DNA from: Nitrospira sp. MA-1 | Lineage (GTDB): Bacteria > Nitrospirota > Nitrospiria > Nitrospirales > UBA8639 | NCBI GenBank assembly: GCA_032139905.1 | Contig: JAQJDB010000006.1 | Coordinates: forward strand, 1,116,001-1,180,000 | DNA: 64,000 nucleotides | Reading direction: 5' to 3' | Shown: positions 50,081 through 61,500 of the stretch, piece by piece | Layout: the number at the start of each line of letters is the position of its first letter | How positions within the stretch are numbered: the stretch's first letter is position 1 | Program-made: the position numbers and the translations under genes | The notes under the pieces: model-generated | Database searches by the model: none | The model's input: only the letters and a program-made list of their open reading frames with translations | What the model was told of the DNA's origin: nothing

Positions 50081-52210
50081 ATGGGTCAGCCAAAGCCTCA
50101 AGAAGACGTTCCCCTTCCTCCCTTGCGCGAAGATCTTCAGATCCTGCCCGGTACCCCCACGCCGGATGGCGTCCCCACCTGGACGATCGTGGATACGGTT
50201 CGAAATCAATTTTTCCAAATTGAATGGTCCGCGTTCCAACTGCTTTCACATTGGCAGGCGGGAACGGCCCAGGGATTGGTGGATCTGGTGACCCGAACCA
50301 CCTCGGCCAAGGTCTCAACCGGAAATGTGATGGAGTTGGTCCAGTTTCTCTATCGAAACAATTTAACCCGGGATTCCTTAGCCGGTGGAAGTCAGGGGTT
50401 CTTGGGGCAGGCCGAACAGGCGAAACAACATTGGCTGCTGAGAGTGCTCCATAACTATTTATTTTTCAGAATTCCCCTATGTAATCCAAACCGGTTCTTA
50501 CGGACAACGCTTCCGTTCGTCACTCCGCTGTTTAGTCGCTGGGCCTTATGGGGTGTGGTCATCCTGGGTGTGATCGGGTGTGTGGGGGTCGTGCGGCAGT
50601 GGGAATCGTTTGCCAATGTGTTTTTATACTTTTTTACGTTTCAAGGGATGACCGGTTATATCATCGGGTTGGTGGCCATAAAAATATTGCATGAACTGGG
50701 GCATGCCTATACCGCCGTTCGATACGGGTGCCGGGTCCCCACGATGGGCCTCGGATTTCTCATTATGGTGCCTGTCCTCTATACCGACACGACCGATTCC
50801 TGGCGGCTCACGGTCCGGAAGCAACGCGCGGCCATTGCCGCGGCGGGAATGGTGGTTGAACTCAGTGTGGCGATGCTCGCGACCTTTTTGTGGAACTTCT
50901 GTCCTGATGGCATTGTCAAAAGTATGCTCTTTGTGTTGGCGACCACCAGTTGGGTGACCGGGCTGCTGATCAATTTGAATCCGCTGCTCCGGTTTGACGG
51001 CTACTATGTCCTCTCCGATTGGCTGGGCGTCCCGAATTTACAATCACGGTCCTTCGGGTTTGGTCGTTGGAAATTACGGGAATGGTTATTTGCCTGGGGA
51101 GATGCTCCTCCGGAACACATGCCCCCGCAACGGCAATCGGTGCTGATCGCCTATGCGTGGGCGGTGTGGGTCTACCGGGCCGTCGTGTTTGTCGGCATTG
51201 CGGTCCTGGTGTATTACTTTTTTTTCAAGGTTTTGGGGGTCATTCTCTTTCTCGTGGAAATAGGCTGGTTCCTGGCATGGCCGGTCTATGAGGAACTGCA
51301 GGTTTGGTGGACACGTCGAACCGCAGTCGTGAAATCCTGGCGGGGGCGGGGAGTGGGGGTCGTGCTCATGGGGTGTGTGCTGGTGAGTGTGATGCCCTTG
51401 GATACGACAGTGGAGATTCCGGCGATTCTTGAGGCTCCGGAACGTATGATTCTGTTTCCACCGGCTCCGGCAATGGTGGTGGAGGTGTTGGTTGAGGAGG
51501 GAGATCTGGTGGAACCCGGTCAAACGCTTTTGATCTTACAGTCGCCACAGGTGGAACATCAGATTGACATTATCGGACATCGCATTGCGGCGTTAGAATT
51601 GCGCGCAGAACGGGAAGTCGCCTATCAGGATGATCGTGATGATCATCTGGTAATTTGGGAGACGCTGGTGGGTGAACGAAAAGCGTTGGCCGGCCTGGTT
51701 ACGCTCCGGGAGCAATTGATCTTGCGTGCTCCGTTCTCCGGCGTGGTGACGGATCTGGCATCTTCACTCCATCCAGGGCTGTGGGTGAATACCGATATGG
51801 CGATGGCGCATGTGATTGGGGAACATCCATCCGTGATGCTGGCCCTCGCCACGGAAAAAGAAAAAGCCCGGCTCACGGTGGGGAATGAAGGATGGTTTTA
51901 TCCGGACGACCCTACGCGACATGTCCGACAGGGGCAGCTTCGGGACCTTCGTCATGTGGACGAATCGGAAATGGCGTTGCCGTATTTAGCCTCCACCTAT
52001 TCCGGAGGCGTTCCAGTGCGCCAGGATGCACGAGGCAGATTGATTCCCGAGCATTCCGTGTACCGGGTGGAACTGGATGTGACGGACAAGGAACCATCCT
52101 GGAATCAGGTTGTGCGAGGGGTGGTCCATGTGAGGGGAAATGGTCAAAGTGTGATGGGGCATCTTTGGGCACGTGCGGCATCCATTATCATTCGGGAAAG
52201 CGGGGCCTGA
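50081..52210 (+). CDS. M50 site-2-type zinc metalloprotease fused to HlyD-like domain
   Basis: A 709-residue protein starting one base after the previous stop. Residues about 12-110 form a winged, PqqD-like domain (PTWTIVDTVRNQFFQIEWSA). Multiple membrane segments follow, with the zinc motif HELGH at 204-208 and the third metal ligand Asp306 in NPLLRFDGYY, the M50 pattern. After a last span (about 425-445, GVGVVLMGCVLVSVMPL) comes a periplasmic HlyD/lipoyl part (PAPAMVVEVLVEEGDLVEPG, helical hairpin, LRAPFSGVVTDLASSL). This architecture resembles the uncharacterised group annotated as putative peptide zinc metalloproteases. It is the only membrane-embedded enzyme in the exporter-like operon, and there is no ABC or RND pump. 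It may process or move the giant protein encoded next. Confidence 0.9.
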   Translation: MGQPKPQEDVPLPPLREDLQILPGTPTPDGVPTWTIVDTVRNQFFQIEWSAFQLLSHWQAGTAQGLVDLVTRTTSAKVSTGNVMELVQFLYRNNLTRDSLAGGSQGFLGQAEQAKQHWLLRVLHNYLFFRIPLCNPNRFLRTTLPFVTPLFSRWALWGVVILGVIGCVGVVRQWESFANVFLYFFTFQGMTGYIIGLVAIKILHELGHAYTAVRYGCRVPTMGLGFLIMVPVLYTDTTDSWRLTVRKQRAAIAAAGMVVELSVAMLATFLWNFCPDGIVKSMLFVLATTSWVTGLLINLNPLLRFDGYYVLSDWLGVPNLQSRSFGFGRWKLREWLFAWGDAPPEHMPPQRQSVLIAYAWAVWVYRAVVFVGIAVLVYYFFFKVLGVILFLVEIGWFLAWPVYEELQVWWTRRTAVVKSWRGRGVGVVLMGCVLVSVMPLDTTVEIPAILEAPERMILFPPAPAMVVEVLVEEGDLVEPGQTLLILQSPQVEHQIDIIGHRIAALELRAEREVAYQDDRDDHLVIWETLVGERKALAGLVTLREQLILRAPFSGVVTDLASSLHPGLWVNTDMAMAHVIGEHPSVMLALATEKEKARLTVGNEGWFYPDDPTRHVRQGQLRDLRHVDESEMALPYLASTYSGGVPVRQDARGRLIPEHSVYRVELDVTDKEPSWNQVVRGVVHVRGNGQSVMGHLWARAASIIIRESGA

Positions 52211-52571
52211 TTCCCAACAGGTTTTACGGGAGCAGATATCGCATCGAGTACGGACCGGATCGGTCACGCCAGTGAATATGTCAACCGGGAACTAGAAGTC
52301 AGCGCATGCTTCAATAATCGTCCCCATTTCCCGTAACCCAACCTCCAGTATTATTTCGATATATAAAAGAACGTCCACCAACCTTCCGAAGCCGCGAAAT
52401 ATCCGGCTAAAACCTTTCTTAATCCGCATCAAGAGTCTTTCCCCAAGGTCCGACAAAGGATAGGGGAGCACCTCCTTTTGAGGAAACCACTCCGTTGATG
52501 AATGCCCTATGGGGTTTGAGGGCTTTTCGAACGGTTTGTGACCCGAGATTATTCGTCTTCAGATTTTTTGT
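52211..52571. other. Intergenic region upstream of giant 3
   Basis: About 360 bases between the M50 gene and giant 3. No ORF is supported and no terminator is clear. The giant 3 start has no obvious ribosome binding site, so leader structure or a different start (ATG at 52590) is possible. Confidence 0.4.
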
Positions 52572-55500
52572 ATGAATGAATATCGACACATGAAACATCT
52601 GCTCTGCAAGCCCGCAACACTGGAAGCCGGGACAGCCCCCAAGAAGGGGAACTCTGCCACGCACAAGAAGCGGAAGCTGACTCAACCCCCAACACCTCCC
52701 ACGGCGGGATTGACCGGGACTTTTATTGCCTTAGAGCCCCGGATCTTATTCGATGGAGCTGCCCTCGCCACGGGAGCGGAAGTCGTTCAAGACACTACCA
52801 CCCAGGATCAACCGGGTGTTCCCGACCCCCAGGGCGAAACATCCACGGATTCAACTCATACGGATTCTGCTGATCAGGACACCCTCTGGACGTCCGGTCT
52901 TTCCCCTTCTGCACCCTCCGATCGCAAAGAAATCGTCTTTATCGATACGCGTGTAGAACATTACCAGACGCTTATGGACGGTATTGATCCTGCCGCGGAA
53001 GTCATTCTTCTGGATGCGAGACGGGACGGGATCGAACAAATTGCGGAAGCACTTAAGGGCCGAAGTGATATCGATGCGGTCCATCTCATCGGGGAAGGCA
53101 CCGAGGCCGAGTTGTATTTGGGCACGGCCTTTCTCACGAACGATTCGATCAGCGATCAGTATGCGGCGCTGCTTAGTCAGATTGGCCAGAGTCTGTCTGC
53201 CGAGGCCGATCTGTTGATCTACGGCTGTAACTTTGGCCGCGGTCAGGCCGGCCTATCCGCGATGCAAGCCTTAGCCGACCTCACAGGAGCGGATATCGCC
53301 GCGAGCACGGACCGCACCGGGCACGTCAGCGAATATGCCAACTGGCAACTGGAAGTCTCTACGGGATTTATTGAAACGTCTATCATGATTGGTCAGGCCA
53401 CCCAGGACACCTGGGAGGGAGTCTTGGCTACCTATACCGTCACCAATACGAACAATTCCGGAGCGGGCTCTCTGCGCCAGGCGATTCTGGATGCCAATGG
53501 CAACCCGGGTACAGACACCATCTCATTCAATATCGCCCTGACTGACCCAAATCACTTGTACTACCGCGACAATGGGGTAGGCGGAACCTTTGGGGCGCCT
53601 GTGGCCACGACGCTCTCGGATGCGGCGATTACTGACTTCGATGCCGACTACATGGCTGGTACGGCGCGGTCCTGGTACCGCATCACGCTCAGCGGTTCCG
53701 ACCTCAACGTGACGCAGGGGGTCATCATTGACGGCAGTACGCAGGCGGGCTATGACGCCGCGAAGGGCCCCATCATCGAACTCAATGCCGCTGGCGTAGC
53801 CTCCGGGGATCCGAACGGGCTCACGCTGACGACCGGCGCCTCGACTGTGCGAGGCCTCGTCATCAACCTCGCGGGCGACGACGCCATCGAGATCGATGTC
53901 AACGCCGGGGGCTCGACCATCGTGGGCAACTACCTCGGCACGGACGTCAGTGGGTTGCAGACGACGTTCGGCAACCGCTACGGGATCACCGTCAAGAGCG
54001 ACGACAATACGATCGGTGGCACGACGGCTGCTGACCGCAACATCATCGCAGGGAACTCTACAGGCGGTGACAGTTTCGGAATTGGATTCTGGCAGAACGC
54101 CGATAGCAACGTCGTTCAAGGAAACTATATCGGCGTCGGTGCCGACGGCACGACGGCGATGGGTAATCGCCAGGGTATCACCTTTCAGAATACGGCCCAC
54201 GACAACATGATTGGTGGCGAGGGGATCGATGAGGGCAACATCATTGCCAATAATTCGATGAACGGCGTGGATGTGATCGCGGGCACCGGCAACGCGATTG
54301 TCCGCAACTCGATCTACTCGAACACGCTGCTGGGCATCAACCTGGGAACGGCGGGCATCACCGCAAATGACAGCGGTGACGGAGACAGTGGGGCGAACAA
54401 TCTGCAAAATTTTCCCGTACTGACCCGAGCAGTTACTGATAGCACGGGGATGATCTCAATTGATGGGACGCTCAATAGCACCGCCAGTACTAACTTCCGT
54501 ATCGAGTTTTTCAGAAACACGACTGGCGATGCCTCGGGGAATGGGGAAGGAGAGACCTATCTGGGCTTTACCGAGGTCACGACCAATGGAAGTGGTAATG
54601 CAACATTTAATGTCACGTTGAGTGCCATCGTATCTTCTGGAAATGCTATTTGTGCAACCGCCACGGTCAAGATAGGAGCCTCCACATACCGCGACACATC
54701 AGAATTCGCCCTCAACGTGGCCGCCACTGCCGGGACACTTACGGTCACCACGACGAATGATGTAAGCAATGGAGATACCTCATCTGTCGCAGCACTGATT
54801 GCCAGTGATGGCGGAGATGGAATCTCTCTGCGGGAGGCCATCACTGCTGCCAATAACACCGCTGGCACCGATACCATTGCATTTAATATTTCAGGTTCTG
54901 GCCCCCATACCATAAATGTACTGTCTGCGCTACCGACCATTTCCGATGCAGTCCTTATTGATGGCTGGAGCGAACCCGATTTTTCCGGCACACCGGTCAT
55001 TGAACTCAATGGCACCTCGGCCGGTGGTGGGGTACATGGGCTGACGATCTCCACGGGATCAGGCAGTACAATCCGTGGACTCGTGATCAACCGTTTTGGC
55101 AGTGATGCACTCAATATCGACGCGGACAACGTGACCATCGTCGGTAATTATCTCGGCACCGACGTGACTGGAACTGTGGACCTTGGTAATGGCGATGACG
55201 GCATTGATTACGACGGAAATAACGGAATCATCGGGGGTCTCACAGCGGTGGAGCGCAATATCATTTCTGGAAATACTGGAGACGGGATCAATTTTGGCGG
55301 AAGTTCAACTGGTTCAGTTGTTTGGGGAAACTACATCGGGACGGATGTGACGGGTACGCTCGGTGTGGGCAATACCGCGAATGGCATTCTCATCAGCGGG
55401 TCAAATAACACGATTGGCGGGGCAACGGCGTTCGCACGCAATATCATCTCCGGTAACGGAGGTCACGGGATTTATCTCAACGGTGCGGGAGCGGACGGCA

Positions 55501-58500
55501 ACACCATTTATGGAAACTACATCGGCACCAATTCTGGCGGCACGGCCGCACTTGGAAACACCGGAGACGGTATCCGCTTAGATACTGGCGCCAGTGCCAA
55601 CTTCATTGGTGATGGGGCCTCTGGTGTGGGTAACGTCATATCGGCTAACACAGGCTATGGTATCACTCTTATTGGAAGCACCACATCCGCCAATAGCATG
55701 ACGGCAAACCTGATAGGTCTGAACGCCGCGGGGACCTCGGTTACCGGTTTGTTGAACGGTGAAGATGGAATCTATATTTCTAGTGCTGCGGGTAACACCA
55801 TTGGCGGGTCAACGGTCAATGCGCGGAACATCATTAACGCGGCGTTTGGTAAAGCGGCAATTGATATCTCCGGTTCCCTTTCCGTTGGCACGATTGTTCG
55901 GGGCAATTTCATTGGTACCAATAGTGCCGGTACTACCCGATTGTCCGGTAGTTCGTTTGGTATTTCTGTTGGCTCGAATGCTGTGAATACGGTCATTGGG
56001 GGCACGTCCGCCAATGATGCAAATGTTGTGGCGGGCTATGCGGTGACTGGGATCTCTATCGGTGTGAGCAGCACGGGTACCACCATTCAGGGTAACTATA
56101 TTGGCACCGACGTGTCCGGCACGCTTGACCTCACCACAGGCCTGTATGGCATTTCTGTTCAGAACGGGTTAACCAATACATTGATTGGCGGCGTCGTCGC
56201 CGGGGCCGGGAATACCATTGCGTTCCAAGGGAGCAATGGTATTCATGCCTTTGCCTCCGCAGGGACTGGTATCGCGATTCTGGGCAATGAGATGTATGGG
56301 AATAACGGTCTCGGCATCGATCTGAATGCGGACGGGGTGACAGCGAACGATGTGGGTGATGGAGACACCGGCCCCAACAATCTTCAGAATTTCCCGGTCT
56401 TAACCTCGGCCAACACCGATGGGGCAGCGAACGTTTATGTGGCCGGCACACTCAATAGCACCGCCACCACTAACTATCGCATTGAATTTTTTGCCAGTAC
56501 CACACCAGATGGAAGCGGGTATGGAGAGGGTGAAGTCTATATTGGTTTTATCAACGTCACCACCGATGGCAGCGGGAATGTGAACTTTTTTCAAAATTTG
56601 ACTGCGGCCGTTTCAGCAGGTACGTCCATTACTGCCACCGCGACCGTGGATCTGGGCGGGGGCAACTATGGCGATACTTCAGAATTCGGAGCCAACATCA
56701 TCGCCTTGAATATGTCCACGTTGGTGGTTGATACGACGAGCGACGTGTTGGATGGAAACACCTCATCGATTTCTAACTTACTCTCTAATCGTGGAGCAGA
56801 TAACCAGATCTCGCTACGCGAAGCGATTACCGCTGTGAATAACACCGCGGGGACGGACACGATTCATTTCAATATTCTGGATGTCTTGGTCGGTGGCGCC
56901 CATACCATTCAAGTCGGTAATCCGGGGGATGGGAGTAACGGTGCACTGCCGGATATCACCGGTGTTGTCATCATCGATGGGACGGCGGAACCGGATTTTG
57001 GTAGTACGCCAATTATTGAACTGAATGGAACAAGTGCAGGTGCCGTCGATGGCTTGCGGCTCATCACCGGGAGTGATGGAAGTACGATTCGAGGGTTGGT
57101 GATTAATCAGTTTAGCTCACAAGGAATTGAAATTAATAATTCTGATGGCAACACGATTGCGGGCAATTATATTGGCACGGATGTGACCGGCACGGTGGAC
57201 CTGGGAAATGGTAGCGCGGGACTGTACATCTTCAGTGCGCAGAACACCATCATTGGTGGCACGATCGCGGCGGATCGCAATCTGATTTCCGGCAATCAAG
57301 GCAGTGGGATCTTGCGACAAGGATCGAATGGCGGCAATGTCATTCAAGGCAATTATATTGGCACCGATGCCACGGGGACCCTAGATTTAGGCAATACACA
57401 AAATGGGATTGCCTTTTCAGGGTCAGGGACTGACACCATCGGTGGGGCTTTGGCTGGCGCCGGAAATGTGATCTCCGGGAATACGATGACCGGCATCTCC
57501 ATTGGTGCGGGTGCCGACGGCGTCACAATCCAAGGCAATTTTATCGGTACCAATGCCGCCGGTACCGGAGCTCTTGCCAACAGCAGTGATGGGATTTCGG
57601 TCAATGCCAACAATACACAAATTGGTGGCTCCACCGTCCTTGCGCGGAATGTGATTTCTGGAAACACGAGTGACGGCATCGAACTCTCAGGTGATAACAA
57701 CATTGTGGAAGGAAATTATATTGGGTTGGATGGCACCGGCATGGTGGCTTTAGGAAATAGTGGCCATGGTGTGTGGATAACGAGCGGGGCGATTTCTAAT
57801 GTCGTTGGCGGCAATATGGCTGGTGCCAAGAACTACATTAGTGGCAATTCGGGATCAGGGGTCTTCATGGATGCGGGTGCGGGTTTCAATACTATTTCCG
57901 GGAACACGATCGGTTTAGCGGTCGATGGGCTAACAGATCGCGGGAACGTTGGGCACGGGGTATTCACAAACACCGGCAATAACACGATCGGTGGCACGAC
58001 AATCAATGAGCGTAATGTGATTGGTGGCAACGCGGGCGATGGAATCCATATTGCCACTGGTGGAGATACGAATACCATCATAGGAAATTACATTGGTCTC
58101 GATGAAGGCGGGACTCTCGATAGAGGTAATGATGGTGATGGCATTTACCTTGCGTCAGAAGACAACCTGATTGGTGGCACGACGACGGCGGAACGAAATG
58201 TCATCTCCGGCAATACCTTGGCTGGTGTGTACCTGACAGGGGCGACAGTCAGTCCAAACACCCTGAGTGGAAACTATATCGGTACCAACTGGGACGGTTC
58301 GGCTGCTGTCGCTAACTCCATAGGCATCACGGTCGAAAACGGTACCAACAACATCATTGGTGGTCTGGTCGCAGGTGCGGGAAATCTCATTTCTGGTAAT
58401 AACGTACATGGCATCTACCTGAATGGTGGAGGTACCACCGGTACCCAAATTTATCGCAACACTATCGGCACGAATGCTGCGGTTAATGCCAAGTTGGCCA

Positions 58501-61500
58501 ACGGATTCGACGGGATTCGAATTGAAGGTGGTGCGGGAACCGCCATGATTGGAGATGGTCTTGGCAATGGAAACGTAATTGCTGGAAATTCACAACGCGG
58601 AATCAGCCTCACCTCGGGCAACAGCAACAACATCATTCAAGGGAACTACATCGGCACAAATTTACTGGGCGCAAGCAATCTTGGCAATACCATGAGCGGT
58701 ATTGAAATTGGTAATTTCGTGTCATCTCATAACCTGGTGGGCGGCACCACTGCCGGCCAAGGAAATGTGATCGCTTATAACGATGACGGGATCATTGTGA
58801 TATCAGGGACCGGGGACTCCATTGGAAACTCTATCCTAGGCAATTCGATACACTCCAACTTAGGCCTCGGAGTTAATCTTGTTGATGCCGGTGACCTGAT
58901 TAACGGGATTACCGCCAATGATGTGGGAGACGGTGACACAGGTTCGAACAACCTTCAAAACTATCCGGTGTTGACAAGTGTGACGACAACGGGCACACAG
59001 GTCACGATCAACGGCACATTGAACAGTTCAGCAAGTACCACGTATCGAATAGAAATTTTTGCGAGTGTCATTGCCGATGGGACAGCCTATGGCGAAGCTG
59101 AACGCTATCTAGGCTCTGCCACGGTAACCACCGATGGCAGTGGCAATGGCACCATTAGTTCAGTGCTTCCGGCTGTGGTGGCTGGTGGCGAGTTTGTGAC
59201 CGCGACCGCGACGGTTATTGATAATGTCGGGCAGGTCGGCATTGACGATGCGCTGGCCTATGGAGATACCTCCGAGTTCGCGCAGAATGTGGTAGCTAAT
59301 ACGGCGCCGGTCAACACGGTGCCGGGGTCGCAGGTGGTGGACGAAGATACCGCGCTCACTATCACGGGCCTCTCAGTGACGGATGTGGACGGCAACTTGA
59401 GTACGGTGCAGTTGGCGGTGACGCAAGGGACGGTGACGGTGATGGTAAGTGGGGCGGCGACGATCAGTGCGGGGGCCAATGGCACGAGTACGCTGACGCT
59501 CTCGGGTAGCCAGACCGACATCAATGCGACCTTAGCCTCCGTGAGCTATCAAGGCAATTTGAACTACACCGGGGCGGACACGCTGACGGTGACCAGTACC
59601 GATGGGAACAGTGCGACGGATGTGGATGGGGTGGGCATTACGGTGACGGCGGTCAATGATGTGCCGGTCCTCACCAACTTGAGTGGCGACACGCTGGCAT
59701 ACACGGAAGGGGACGGGGCGCAAGTCATCGAGCAGGGGAGCAATGCGGCGGTGACGGATGTGGACTCGGCGGACTTGGACACGGGGACGTTGACGGTCTC
59801 CTTCCAAGCGGGCAGTGACAGTGCGGAGGATGTGCTGGCCATTCGCGATCAGGGCACGGGGGCGGGGCAGATTGGCGTCAGCGGCAGTACCGTCACCTAT
59901 CAAGGCGTGACCATCGGCACCGTGACCGGCGGCAGTGGGGGCACCGACCTGGTCATCACGTTGAATGCCAATGCCGAGGCGACGGCGGCGGGGGCGCTGG
60001 TGCAGAACATCACCTATGAGAACACGGACACGGCCAACCCGACATTGGGCAGCCGGACGGTGCGGTATGTGCTGACCGATGGCGATGGGGGCACGAGTGC
60101 CAACTACGACACGACGGTGACGATGGCCGCGGTCAATGATGTGCCGGTCCTCACCAACTTGAGTGGCGACACGCTGGCATACACGGAAGGGGACGGGGCG
60201 CAAGTCATCGAGCAGGGGAGCAATGCGGCGGTGACGGATGTGGACTCGGCGGACTTGGACACGGGGACGTTGACGGTCTCCTTCCAAGCGGGCAGTGACA
60301 GTGCGGAGGATGTGCTGGCCATTCGCGATCAGGGCACGGGGGCGGGGCAGATTGGCGTCAGCGGCAGTACCGTCACCTATCAAGGCGTGACCATCGGCAC
60401 CGTGACCGGCGGCAGTGGGGGCACCGACCTGGTCATCACGTTGAATGCCAATGCCGAGGCGACGGCGGCGGGGGCGCTGGTGCAGAACATCACCTATGAG
60501 AACACGGACACGGCCAACCCGACATTGGGCAGCCGGACGGTGCGGTATGTGCTGACCGATGGCGATGGGGGCACGAGTGCCAACTACGACACGACGGTGA
60601 CGATGGCCGCGGTCAATGATGTGCCGGTCCTCACCAACTTGAGTGGCGACACGCTGGCATACACGGAAGGGGACGGGGCGCAAGTCATCGAGCAGGGGAG
60701 CAATGCGGCGGTGACGGATGTGGACTCGGCGGACTTGGACACGGGGACGTTGACGGTCTCCTTCCAAGCGGGCAGTGACAGTGCGGAGGATGTGCTGGCC
60801 ATTCGCGATCAGGGCACGGGGGCGGGGCAGATTGGCGTCAGCGGCAGTACCGTCACCTATCAAGGCGTGACCATCGGCACCGTGACCGGCGGCAGTGGGG
60901 GCACCGACCTGGTCATCACGTTGAATGCCAATGCCGAGGCGACGGCGGCGGGGGCGCTGGTGCAGAACATCACCTATGAGAACACGGACACGGCCAACCC
61001 GACATTGGGCAGCCGGACGGTGCGGTATGTGCTGACCGATGGCGATGGGGGCACGAGTGCCAACTACGACACGACGGTGACGATGGCCGCGGTCAATGAT
61101 GTGCCGGTCCTCACCAACTTGAGTGGCGACACGCTGGCATACACGGAAGGGGACGGGGCGCAAGTCATCGAGCAGGGGAGCAATGCGGCGGTGACGGATG
61201 TGGACTCGGCGGACTTGGACACGGGGACGTTGACGGTCTCCTTCCAAGCGGGCAGTGACAGTGCGGAGGATGTGCTGGCCATTCGCGATCAGGGCACGGG
61301 GGCGGGGCAGATTGGCGTCAGCGGCAGTACCGTCACCTATCAAGGCGTGACCATCGGCACCGTGACCGGCGGCAGTGGGGGCACCGACCTGGTCATCACG
61401 TTGAATGCCAATGCCGAGGCGACGGCGGCGGGGGCGCTGGTGCAGAACATCACCTATGAGAACACGGACACGGCCAACCCGACATTGGGCAGCCGGACGG

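Noticed and set aside
53523-54407. A 294-codon minus-strand frame opposite giant 3
   Set aside because: It lies wholly inside the first beta-helix module of giant 3, has an Arg/Val/Ala-biased composition and no recognisable domain.
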